A stretch of 64,000 bases of DNA from Chrysomallon squamiferum (Eukaryota > Mollusca > Gastropoda > Neomphalida > Peltospiridae): the NCBI GenBank assembly GCA_012295275.1, contig CM022674.1, positions 17,551,590 through 17,615,589 of the forward strand, written 5' to 3'. Each line of letters starts with the position of its first letter. Position 1 is the stretch's first letter. This document shows, piece after piece, positions 49,735 to 60,437 of the stretch. The translations under genes and the position numbers were made by a program. The notes beneath the pieces are model-generated. The model was given only the letters and a program-made list of their open reading frames with translations, did no database searches and was not told the origin of the DNA.

Positions 49735-50180
49735 GTGAACAGTACCTGGGTTTGAGTGAAGTCACTAAACATATCATGAAAGCAAGTAACAGCAGTGAAC
49801 AGTACCTGGGTTTGAGTGAAGTCACTAGACGTATCATGAAAGCAAATAACAGCAGTGAACAGTAGCTGGTTTTGAGTGAAGTCACTAGACATATCATGAA
49901 AGCAAATAACAGCAGTGAACAGTAGCTGGTTTTGAGTGAAGTCACTAGACATATCATGAAAGCAAATAACAGCAGTGAACAGTACCTGGGTTTGAGTGAA
50001 GTCACTAGACATATCATGAAAGCAAATAACAGTAAAGAGGACCTGGGTTTGAGTGAAGTCACTAAACATATCATCAAAGCAAATAACAATAGTTAACAGT
50101 ACCTGGGTTTGAGTGAAGTCAGTAATCCTATCATGAAAGCAAATAACAACAGTAAACAGGACCTGGGTTTGAGTCAAATT
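49735..50180. repeat. 60-bp minisatellite found only in the left arm
   Basis: About seven copies of a 60-base unit (TGGGTTTGAGTGAAGTCACT followed by AGACATATCATGAAAGCAAA and TAACAGCAGTGAACAGTACC). The right arm has a single equivalent near 60830-60885. The expansion therefore came after the arms were formed. It sits between the USP-like and Ulp1-like regions. Confidence 0.9.
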
Positions 50181-50608
50181 TCAGTAGTTTTCAGAGAAAG
50201 AGTGAACATGTTATAAAAACACTGTCCTTGTGTTTACAAACTTAAGACTTCAACTGTTACTGTATCAGACTGTAGAAGTGTTAGACAAACAAGAAACGAA
50301 CCAAATAACATTACATGACGTGAAGACTGCCAGAACTTGATGGACCATCGTATAGGCTTAATTTATCTGTTGCAGAAAAGAATGGACAGTGGATTCTTGT
50401 TTGTTGTGAAGTTGATAGTTTGGAAATTAAGAATTGTGAAATGAAACCTGTAAATGACATAAACGTAATAGATTTACAAATATGCAGATCATTGTTATTA
50501 TTTGACAAGAGTATAATAAACAGTGTATCATCACAGATATTACATTTTAATACGAAAAAATGGAGTGAGAGACACAGACAGCGCTTCATTGATTAGAATA
50601 CAACAGCG

Positions 50609-51240
50609 ATGCAAACATTGGTATATTTTGTTAGCACTGAAATTGATGGTATAACTGTAAATGCAGATGTCATAAACCACATTCTTCTACATGATAGCTG
50701 CCTGAATAGCAGCCACATTAATTTATTCATGTCTGTACTACAAAAACAACTGAAGAATCAACATATTCACATGGTAGATTGTGGTTGGTTTGGTCAGAAG
50801 GTATTTGTGAACGGTGATAGTGACCAACCCAGATGGACATTCCGCGTAGGAGAAAGTAAATGTAAAAGATGGTTTGATTATGAATACGTTGTTGTTCCTT
50901 TGAATGAAAGAAACACTCACTGAGTAATAACTGAAACAGATATATCTAAAAAAAGAGTACTGTACTACTGTGATACATTTGGAGGTGAAAACAATGAAGT
51001 CATTTTTCATGTTTCCAGCTATTTAATGGTGGAACATAAGATATATTATGGAAAACCCCATTGTGGTCTTCTGTTAATTACTCTGAAATGCCACACAGAT
51101 TGATAGCAGTAACTGTGGGGTATATGTTTGTGCTATAGAAAAAGCTATTTTAACTAATAACTGTATTACTAAATATCCAAAGGTATTTATATACAGACAA
51201 GAGACTGTTAAAGAAATAGCAAATTATCTTCACAAAAAGA
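50609..51240 (+). pseudogene. Ulp1/adenain-like (peptidase C48) cysteine protease relic, left arm
   Basis: Open for 104 codons from ATG 50609, including ITVNADVINHILLHDSCL and KRWFDYEYVVVPLNERNTH. The frame then stops at TGA where the family has Trp after the catalytic His. Past the stop the same frame gives ITETDISKKRVLYYCDTFGG, whose Asp fits the second catalytic residue. After one frame change QIDSSNCGVYVCAIEKAIL follows, matching the Q-x-D/N-S-x-x-CG-V/F-x-VC catalytic Cys motif. C48 proteases remove SUMO-type modifiers or mature polyproteins. The right arm copy is the same, with 97 of the first 104 residues identical, and carries the same TGA. Confidence 0.75.
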
Positions 51241-51599
51241 AAAAAGATGAAACAAATTAATATACAATAAAAAAAGAAAAAGTGAACTAAAGTTAGTTGC
51301 AAATGTTAAACATTTATCATCACATGAATCAGATTCTAGCAGGAGATTTCATGTTGACATGCATTACATTTCTACAGGGTTTTTTTTTTTTGTTCTTTTG
51401 TTTTTTGAATGTATTTTGTCATACAGTCTGTAGTGATGTATCATAAAGAACAGTAATAAAACAAATAAAATAAAATAACAAAACAACAACATAATAACAA
51501 TACAACTACTAATAATATCACTAACAATAATAATAATAAAAACAACAGTAATAACATTAATAACAGTAATTATATAAAATAACACCAGCAACAACAACA

Positions 51600-51611
51600 A
51601 CAATAATAATA

Positions 51612-51701
<90 letters not shown>

Positions 51702-51703
51702 GT
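51600..51703. repeat. (AAT)n tract of the left arm
   Basis: About 33 AAT units with minor AGT/CAG variants at the edges. It pairs with the (ATT)n tract at 59328-59480 in the right arm. Confidence 0.93.
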
Positions 51704-52014
51704 AATAGTAATAATACTTAGAATAATCCCAGGAAAACCCTTATGGCAATAAAGAAAAACACTCGAAAGACACTAAATGGATGGAAAGAAATAAGCCAAG
51801 AGTAAGACAGAAAAAAAAAACATTCTGGCTTTTTCCTGAGACACTGAATATTTTGTTAAATTTCCTAACTTACTACAATCAATCATGAACCATTCTGCAA
51901 GGATGAAGCTAAAACATTCTTATCACTGGACTAATATTAAATTATTGAAAAAAGGTTCAGTGTGTTTAGCTGCCGTTTTACTTATTTCAAAAAGATCACT
52001 TCTAATGTCCAGGC

Positions 52015-52960
52015 TTAACGGCAAATCCATGAAGCAATAGGACGGCTTAATGCCGGTCAAAATGGACACGATGTCTGTCAGTACTTTCGTGTTCATGACA
52101 GTACCACATCGCAACTCCGACAACACATACACTAAACTGGGCAAACGCTAAATCAACCTCGTTCTGGTAGACCACGATTAACTACTCCAAGGAAAGACAG
52201 GTATTCAGTCTTGTCATATCTATGTCACAGTTCAAAAATGCTCCATGTTTGGCTCATACTTTGCAGCAAACCACAGGCACTAGAATTCATGCTGAAACTG
52301 TCTGTAGCCATCTCCACGCTGCTGGATTACAAGCAGGTCGCCCTGTTGTAGCCGTTCCCCTGACAGCGCGTCACGTTCAGGAACGTTTGAGATGGGCCAG
52401 AATAAACCAACACTGAATCAGACATTATTCACAGAGGAATCCAGGTTTTGTGTTCAGTTTGCAGATGGTCTGCATCATGTATGGAGGTGAATGGGAGATG
52501 TAGACGTCATTCAGCACGACCGATATGGCGGCAGTAAAGTTATTGTGTAGGCCGGCATTCATATTAGAGGTAAAGCAGATCTTGTTTTCATCCACGAGAA
52601 CATGACTGCTCAATGTTACTGTGACGAGATCAATACACCAGTAGCCATTCCATTCCTGCAGCAGCATCCTGGCTTTCTGTTTGAACATGACAACTCTAGA
52701 CATACCGCTAGGCTAACTAGTAATCTTCCTGAGAGGATCCACATCCAAGTGTTGAACAGGCCACCAAAATCTGCTGACTTGTTCCCAACTGAGCATGCAT
52801 GGGACCTACTGGGCTATAGAATATGCATAAACCATTCTCAAGTTCTTAATGTCCATTGCTCTGGACACAATTACTGTTCCTGAGATTAATGCTCTCGTTA
52901 GAAGCATAAGACAACGATGTAGTGCTTTCATCAATGACACTAGTGCACACACACACACAC
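52015..52960 (+). pseudogene. Tc1/mariner-type transposase relic
   Basis: Read across several frames, the order of family blocks is clear. First come GRLNAGQNGHDVCQYFRV and QPRSGRPRLTTPRKDR (helix-turn-helix and GRPR-like hook, about 52040-52200). Then TGTRIHAETVCSHLHAAGLQ and ARHVQERLRWARIN (about 52270-52410). The NPGFLFEHDNSRHTARL block (about 52670-52715) corresponds to the second catalytic Asp (QDN-x-x-x-H in active elements). ADLFPTEHAWDLLGYRI (about 52775-52825) corresponds to the DLxPIEHxWD block. Many stops and frame changes show it is dead. It lies just inside the left arm, at one edge of the centre of the inverted repeat. Confidence 0.82.
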
Positions 52961-53039
52961 ACACGCAGACATTATTGAGTATCTCACCATTTTGGTAAAT
53001 GTACCCCTCCATTTCATCAGTTGACATTAAAGTAACGAT

Positions 53040-53535
53040 GTTCACACCGTGACAATGTATATATGTGTGTGTATATATATACATACAAATAAATATACAT
53101 ATACACAAATATATATATACGTATACATGTAAATATATATTCCTATACATACATATATATATATATACACATAAACATACATATATATACATATATATAG
53201 ACATATAGACATACATACATATATACATATACATATATCTCTACACACACATATATATATCTATACCTATACATATACACATACACATATATATAAACAT
53301 ATACACACATATGTATAATCAAAGAAATATATAGATATCTAAAGATATATACATATCTATATACATATACATATATCTATACATATACACACACATATAT
53401 AAACATATACACACATGTGTATAATCACAGAACTATATAGATATCTAAAGATATATACATATCTATACACATATACATATATCTATACACACATATATAT
53501 AAACACACATATATAAACATATACACACACATTAA
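53040..53535. repeat. TA/CA-rich microsatellite block
   Basis: About 500 bases of ATACATATATAC-type alternating purine-pyrimidine sequence. It includes a longer internal duplication: CACACATATATAAACATATA followed by GTATAATCA and AGATATCTAAAGATATA at about 53285-53370 and 53390-53470. The Tyr/Ile/Cys-rich frames here are not genes. Confidence 0.9.
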
Positions 53536-53908
53536 AAAATATATAATACTGTGAACACAAAGGAAAAATTAAAACATGCTCAGATATAAAGCACATTCCT
53601 TTCAGGACTTTAGTATGATAGAAGTATTCTGAAACATTATTTTTCTTAACATACTTAAATTTGAATGGCATGAACTATTTGAAAGAATTAATCATATGCA
53701 ACTACATAAGCTGTACTAATATGATGCACAATATAAGCCATATGATAACAAAGGGCTAGTCACAAGTCAGTGATGTCAAATTAATAAAAGAAAGTGATCC
53801 CTTTGTTTATATTTTTGCTTCCTTGATTATTCAAGTTCACTGACAACAAATATAATAAATACATACACTTTTTACATTTTTCCTGTTTTCAATAAATATA
53901 TTTCTTAC

Positions 53909-54067
53909 AAGCTGAAAAATTACTTTTTTTAGTGGACAATCCAGGTATTATTCCACTTCTAAGTAACACAATCAGCATCACTATGACAACAATGACAGTC
54001 ACAAAACCAACAGCTCCTCCTACAGCTGCACCAAGCAGAGAACTAGAACCACTCTGTTCTTCTGAAG
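53909..54067 (-). CDS. transmembrane exon of an Ig-domain receptor
   Basis: A 159-base exon, acceptor TCTATTACAG, donor GCTT|GTAAGAA, phase 1 at both ends. It reads SEEQSGSSS, then a hydrophobic helix (LLGAAVGGAVGFVTVIVVIV and MLIVLL), then RSGIIPGLSTKKSNFS on the presumed cytoplasmic side. It joins in frame to the Ig exon upstream. It is a type I single-pass membrane anchor with a small-residue-rich start to the helix. No cytoplasmic exon is visible farther along the minus strand; Tc1 and the inverted-repeat arm lie there. Confidence 0.75.
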
Positions 54068-54362
54068 CTGTAATAGATAAATAACAAACATAATAACATT
54101 TTGTTCTTTTAAATGTGTAGTAAATAAAAACAGATATAATACAAATATACTTATTATAAAAGTATAATACAAACAATTTGAAACTTTTAATGCTTCTTCG
54201 CCTCTTGAGAAGGGGAAAAAAATAAGTATGAAATATCTCTTAAATTAAAAAAAAACAAAAAAACACAACAACATTTCTAACAAAATGTTCTATCATAAAA
54301 TCAGTTAACATAGCGAAGTAGATAATACAACAGATTAAAATATCGAATGTTAAATGTCTTAC

Positions 54363-54677
54363 ATGACACATCAAGTATTCCAGTGTTGGATGTAACAAGA
54401 GTTTTTCCAGGAATCCCTGCCTTGCAGTAAACAGTGTGTCCATCATCTGACTCAGTCAGTGTCAGTGACACAGAACTCTTTCTTACAGTCAGGTCACCTG
54501 ATGTGATATTTATGTTGGTGATTCCTGTGTTTATCTGTTGATTATTCTTGTACCAGTAAACAGACGAGACTGGGTTGCTAGGTGACGTGACACATGTCAG
54601 AGAGACAAAACCTTCTCTGACTTGGATTTTATCTTTGTGTGAACTGATGTTTAATAATGTCACCTCTTTTACTTGTA
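54363..54677 (-). CDS. immunoglobulin-domain exon
   Basis: A 315-base (105-codon) exon, acceptor CTTATTACAG, donor TCAT|GTAAGAC, phase 1-1, the usual form for a single Ig domain. Strand landmarks: VREGFVSLTCVTS (first Cys), VYWYKN (Trp) and LTESDDGHTVYCKAG (Asp-x-Gly-x-x-Tyr-Cys), ending NTGILDVS. It is an extracellular adhesion or recognition domain. It is followed directly by the transmembrane exon. Confidence 0.82.
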
Positions 54678-54891
54678 CTGTAATAAGCATATAAATAAAT
54701 AGCAGTATTACTGTATCATGCTTTTGTACTAAAATATTATATATTTATTTATTTATTTTTATTATAATTAAAAAATCGATTTAATATATTAATTATTAAG
54801 TAACTTCATAAACACATATCAGTAATTAATTATATCTTATTGTGACTATATTAAACTTACAAAAAAGTATCGACATTGAATCTTTACTTAC

Positions 54892-54955
54892 CTGGAAAGT
54901 GAGCAGTACATATAAACTTGTTACAGACATCATTATTATGCAAAATGTCCGTTCA
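54892..54955 (-). CDS. possible 3' part of an upstream exon of the Ig receptor
   Basis: On the minus strand a strong donor (TTCCAG|GTAAGT) ends at 54892. One frame just before it reads NNDVCNKFICTAHFP and leaves phase 1, matching the Ig exon. This could be the end of another Ig or Cys-rich domain. A different frame reads MMSVTSLYVLLTF, signal-peptide-like, but its phase 0 end would not match. The exon start is not clear; a stop lies about 11 codons upstream in the phase 1 frame. Confidence 0.3.
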
Positions 54956-55566
54956 TGAAATCCTTCCAAAAAATAAAGACCATGCAGTGAATCTGCATAA
55001 TATACTCTTTGAAAAAAGAAAGAAGAAAATGTCCGATTTTAAAAAATATAGGGCTTTTTGTACCGTGATGCTGAATGACCATGTGGTTAATGTTTCTTGA
55101 TGATGATGATTATTATTATTATTATTGAGATGTAATAAAAATACAATATTCTCATTTGAAATCAAAATTAATAAAAATATTTGTGGTTAATAGTTAACTC
55201 AGTGACTATCTTTGACAACAAATTCTGGAAAATACTATCATATTAACTTGATTTAACACTGTTCATAATACAAAATGAGTAGGAAACACTATAAGTATAA
55301 TAATTAATTTGTCTGTTTCCTGTATATATAATTAAATGCTAATCTGCGAGTTAGTAATCTTGAAGAAAGACAAGGAATTCTTTACATTCATTATAATTAA
55401 TTAATATCTTCACTAATGTTATCTAATGGTAAAAGTTTCAATGGCAAAAGAGCAGATAATAACCAGACCTTGTGAACAGATGAAAATCTGATGGAATGCA
55501 TCAGAGAAATTGATATAACTATAAAGTGATGAATAATAATGTATAATGACTGTAAACACTTGGCAT
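54956..55566. other. non-coding flank
   Basis: AT-rich sequence with a short (ATT)n/(GATGAT)n stretch at 55100-55125. I see nothing I can name. Confidence 0.5.
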
Positions 55567-58500
55567 ATGGTAAACAGTTAACTAAATCTAACCATAATAC
55601 TATCTTTAACCCTAGTCATAAGGTAAACAGATAACTAAATCTAAACAAAATACTAACATTAACCCTAGTCATAAGGTAAAGAGATAACTAAATCTAGCCA
55701 TAATACTAACTTTAACCCTTGTCATAAGGTAAACAGATAACTAAATCTAACCATAATACTAACTTTAACCCTAGTCATAAGGTAAACAGATAACTAAATC
55801 TAACCATAATACTAACTTTAACCCTAGTCATAAGGTAAACAGATAACTAAATCTAGCCATAATACTAACTTTAACCTAGTCATAAGGTAAACAGATAACT
55901 AAATCTAGCCATAATACTAACTTTAACCCTAGTCATAAGGTAAAGAGATAACTAAATCTAACCATAATACTAACTTTAACCCTAGTCATAAGGTAAACAG
56001 ATAACTAAATCTAACCATAATACTAACTTTAACCCTAGTCATAAGGTAAACAGATAACTAAATCTAACCATAATACTATAACTAAATCTAACCATAATAC
56101 TAACTTTAACCCTAGTCATAAGGTAAAACAGATAACTAAATCTAACCAAAATAATAAACTTTAACCCTAGTCATAAGGTAAACAGATAAATAACATAATA
56201 AATCTAACCATAATACTAACTTTAACCCTAGTCATAAGGTAAAGGTAAAAGATAAAAAATCTAAATCCATAATACTAACTTTAACCCTTGTCATAAGGTA
56301 AACAGATAACTAAATCTAACCATAATACTAAAACTTTAACCCTAGTCATAAAAAAGAGATAATCTAATCTAAATAATACTAACTTTAACCCTAGTGATAA
56401 GGTAAAGAGATAACTAAATCTAACCATAATACACAGTTTAACCCTAATAATAAGGTAAACAGATAACTAAATCTAACCATAATACTAACTTTAACCCTAG
56501 TCATAAGGTAAACAGATAACTAAATCTAACCATAATACTAACTTTAACCCTAGTCATAAGGTAAACAGATAACTAAATCTAACCATAATACTAACTTTAA
56601 CCCTAGTCATAAGGTAAACAGATAACTAAATCTAACCATAATACTCTAACTTTAACCCTAGTCATAAGGTAAACAGATAACTAAATCTAACCATAATACT
56701 AACTTTAACCCTAGTCATAAGGTAAACAGATAACTAAATCTAACCATAATACTAACTTTAACCTAGTCATAAGGTAAACAGATAACTAAATCTAACCATA
56801 ATACTAACTTTAACCCTAGTCATAAGGTAAACAGATAACTAAATCTAACCATAATACTAACTTTAACCCTAGTCATAAGGTAAACAGATAACTAAATCTA
56901 ACCATAATACTAACTTTAACCCTAGTCATAAGGTAAACAGATAACTAAAATCTAGCAATAATAATAACTTTAACCCTAGTCATAAGGTAAACAGATAACT
57001 AAATCTAACCATAATACTAACTTTAACCCTAGTCATAAGGTAAACAGATAACTAAATCTAACCATAATACTAACTTTAACCCTAGTCATAAGGTAAACAG
57101 ATAACTAAATCTAACCATAATACTAACTTTAACCCTAGTCATAAGGTAAACAGATAACTAAATCTAGCCATAATACTAACTTTAACCCTTTCATAAGGTA
57201 AACAGATAACTAAATCTAACCATAATACTAACTTTAACCCTAGTCATAAGGTAAACAGATAACTAAATCTAACCATAATACTAACTTTAACCCTAGTCAT
57301 AAGGTAAACAGATAACTAAATCTAACCATAATACTAAATTTAACCATTAACCCTAGTCATAAGGTAAACAGATAACTAAATCTAACCATAATACTAACTT
57401 TAACCCTAGTCATAAGGTAAACAGATAACTAAATCTAACCATAATACTAACTTTAACCCTAGTCATAAACAGGTAAATCTAGATAATAATAAATCTAACC
57501 AAAATACTAAAAACAGATAACTAAATTAACCATAATACTAACTTTAACCCTAGTCATAAGGTAAACAGATAACTAAATCTAACCATAATACTAACTTTAA
57601 CCCTAGTCATAAGGTAAACAGATAACTAAATCTAACCATAATACTAACTTTAACCCTAGTCATAAGGTAAACAGATAACTAAATCTAACCATAATACTAA
57701 CTTTAACCCTAGTCATAAGGTAAACAGATAACTAAATCTAACCATAATACTAACTTTAACCCTAGTCATAAGGTAAACAGATAACTAAATCTAACCATAA
57801 TACTAACTTTAACCCTAGTCATAAAGGTAAACAGATAAACAGATAAAATCTAACCATAATACTAACTTTAACCCTAGTCATAAGGTAAACAGATAACTAA
57901 ATCTAACCATAATACTAACTTTAACCCTAGTCATAAGGTAAACAGATAACTAAATCTAACCATAATACTAACTTTAACCCTAGTCATAAGGTAAAGAGAT
58001 AACTAAATCTAACCATAATACTAACTTTAACCCTAGTCATAAGGTAAACAGATAACTAAATCTAAATCTAACCATGATACTAACTTTAACCCTAGTAATA
58101 AGGTAAACAGATAACTAAATCTAACCATAATACTAACTTTAACCCTAGTCATAAGGTAAACAGATAACTAAATCTAACCATAATACTAACTTTAACCCTA
58201 GTCATAAGGTAAACAGATAACTAAATCTAGCCATAATACTAACTTTAACCCTAGTCATAAGGTAAACAGATAACTAAATCTAACCATAATACTAACTTTA
58301 ACCCTAGTCATAAGGTAAACAGATAACTAAATCTAACCATAATACTAACTTTAACCCTAGTCATAAGGTAAACAGATAACTAAATCTAACCATAATACTA
58401 ACTTTACTAGTCAAAACAGGAAACAGATAACTAAATCTAACCAAATACTAACTTTAACCTAGTCAAAACAATAAACACAAGATAACTAAATCTAACCATA

Positions 58501-58750
58501 ATACTAACTTTAACCTAGTCATATTAAACAGATAAAAATTTAAAATTTTGATGAAAACTTTAACCAAGTATATAAAAACAAATAAATGTAAATTCAACCA
58601 TTGTTTTAATTTAACCCTAGGTAAACAGAATAGAACCATAAATACTAACATAATAAGGTAAAACAGATAACTAAAATAAATCTAAAATACTAAATAACTT
58701 TAACCCTAGTCATAAGGTAAAAACATGTTAAAATAAAATCTAGCCATAAT
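55567..58750. repeat. 53-bp satellite, about 60 copies
   Basis: A head-to-tail 53-base unit: CATAAGGTAAACAGATAACT, AAATCTAACCATAATACTAA, CTTTAACCCTAGT. Most units are near-identical. Variants (AAAGAGAT for AAACAGAT, CTAGCC for CTAACC) recur in clusters. The last 350 bases (from about 58400) decay with many indels. Each unit includes a TAACCCTAG word that resembles the telomeric repeat. Confidence 0.96.
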
Positions 58751-59327
58751 ACTGTTTTATACATTTTATTTTAGTGAAAGTCTTCACACTTTGTCAGAAA
58801 AGGAAGTGATATTTTTAAATAAGTAAAACGGCAGCTAAACACACTGAACCTTTTTTCAATAATTTAATATTAGTCCAGTGATAAGAATTTTTTAGCTTCA
58901 TCCTTGCAGAATGGTTCATGATTGACTGTAGTAAGTTAGGAAATTTCACAAAATATAGAGTATCTCAGGGAAAAGCAAGAATTTTTTTTTTTTTTTTCTG
59001 CTTTTTCTTATTATTCTGTGACTAACTGTATTAGTCATTTTATTTTGTAATTGAAATATTATCTTTAATTCAGGCAGTTGAGTTTTCCTATCAGACTGAA
59101 GACTGAACTAAAACTGAAGTCTATAAACAGCATCAATGATATCACTAATCGTCTCAAAATTATTCAACAGCAAAGATGATTTTTCTGTCGCTTCTTTTTA
59201 TATCATCTCTGTTTCTAACCTTATTTGAATTTATTTTCTGTCTTACTCTTGGTTTATTTGTTTCCATCCATTTAGTTTCTCTTGAGTGCTTTTCTTTATT
59301 GCCATCAGGGTTTTCCTGGGATTATTA

Positions 59328-59345
59328 TTATTATCGTTATTATTA

Positions 59346-59434
<89 letters not shown>

Positions 59435-59480
59435 GTTATTGTTATTACTATTATTATTATTATTAGTAGTAGTAGTATTG
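59328..59480. repeat. (ATT)n tract of the right arm
   Basis: About 45 ATT/GTT units followed by (TAG)n and (TTG)n runs. Partner of the left-arm (AAT)n tract, but longer. Confidence 0.93.
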
Positions 59481-59779
59481 TTGTTGTTGTTGTTGTTGTT
59501 ATTATTATTTTATATAATTACTGTTATTATGGTTGTTATTTTGTTATTTTATTTTATTTGTTTTATTACTGTTATTAATAATGCATCACTACAGACTGTA
59601 TGACAAAATAAAGTAAAAAACCCACAAAAAAACCCTGCTGAAATGTAATGCATGTCAGGATCAAATCTCCTGCTAGAATATGATTCATGTGATGATAAAT
59701 CTTTAACATTTACAACTAGTTCACATTTTTGTTTTTTTTTATTATATATTTTTTTTTTTTTTTTTTTTGTGATGATAAT

Positions 59780-60392
59780 TCGGTATTTCTTTATTAGTTT
59801 CTTGTCTGTATAAAAATGTTTGAATATTTAGGAATACACTTATTAGTTAAAATAGCTTTTTCTATAGCACAAACATATACACCACAGTTACTGCTATCAA
59901 TCTGCCTGGAATGTCAGAGTAATTAATAAAAGACCACAATGAAGATTTCCATAATATATCTTACGTTCCAACATTAAATAGCTGGAAACATGAAAAATGA
60001 CTTCATTGTTTTTACCTCCAAATGTATCACAGTAGTACAGTACGTTTTTTTTTGGATATATCTGTTTCAGTTATTACTCAATGAGTGTTTCTTTCATTCA
60101 ATGGAACAACAACGTATTCATAATCAAACCATCTTTTACATTTACTTTCTGTTACGTGAAATGTCCATCTGGGTTGGTCACTATCACCGTTCACAAATAT
60201 CTTCTGACCAAACCAACCACAATCTACCATGTGAATATGTTGATTCTTCAGTTGTTTTTGAAGTACAGACATGAACACATTACTGTGGCTGCTATTCAGG
60301 CAGCTATCATGTAGAAGAATGTGGTTTATGACATCTGCATTTACAGTTATACCATCAATTTGAGTGCTAACAAAATATACCAATGATTGCAT
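59780..60392 (-). pseudogene. Ulp1/adenain-like (C48) protease relic, right arm
   Basis: Minus-strand copy of the left-arm protease. It is open from the ATG at 60392 for 104 codons to the TGA that replaces the Trp after the catalytic His. The Asp block (YDTFGG-like region around 60005-60035) and the SNCGVYVCAIEKAIL block (about 59860-59900) follow, with frame changes. Sharing the same TGA as the left copy shows the change predates or was copied between the arms. Confidence 0.73.
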
Positions 60393-60437
60393 CGCTATTG
60401 AATTCTAATCAATGAAACGCTGTCTGTGTCTCTCACT

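Larger units (their letters stand above)
46620..52010 (+). repeat. left arm of a very large inverted repeat
   Basis: Sequence from about 46620 to 52010 recurs in reverse complement from the window end (64000) down to about 58790. Matched landmarks: ATTAATACGGAATT (46624 with 63998); the 190-bp GC-rich segment (47638-47830 with 62776-62967); the USP-like region; the Ulp1-like region (50609-50923 with 60078-60392); the trinucleotide tract (51600-51703 with 59328-59480); and GGTTCAGTGTGTTTAGCTGC (51955 with 58845). The arms differ by substitutions and by several indels of about 60-450 bases. The left arm lacks segments present on the right near 48830, 49730 and 51815, and has an extra 60-bp repeat array. 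The outer end cannot be placed because the right arm leaves the window. Confidence 0.93.

Noticed and set aside
49670-50177. Frames of 126 and 168 residues on the minus strand with FHDMSSDFTQ-type repeats
   Set aside because: Antisense translation of the 60-bp minisatellite. The element coding direction is the plus strand.
55567-58750. CRISPR array
   Set aside because: Units are contiguous with no unique spacers, and the context is eukaryotic. It is a satellite.
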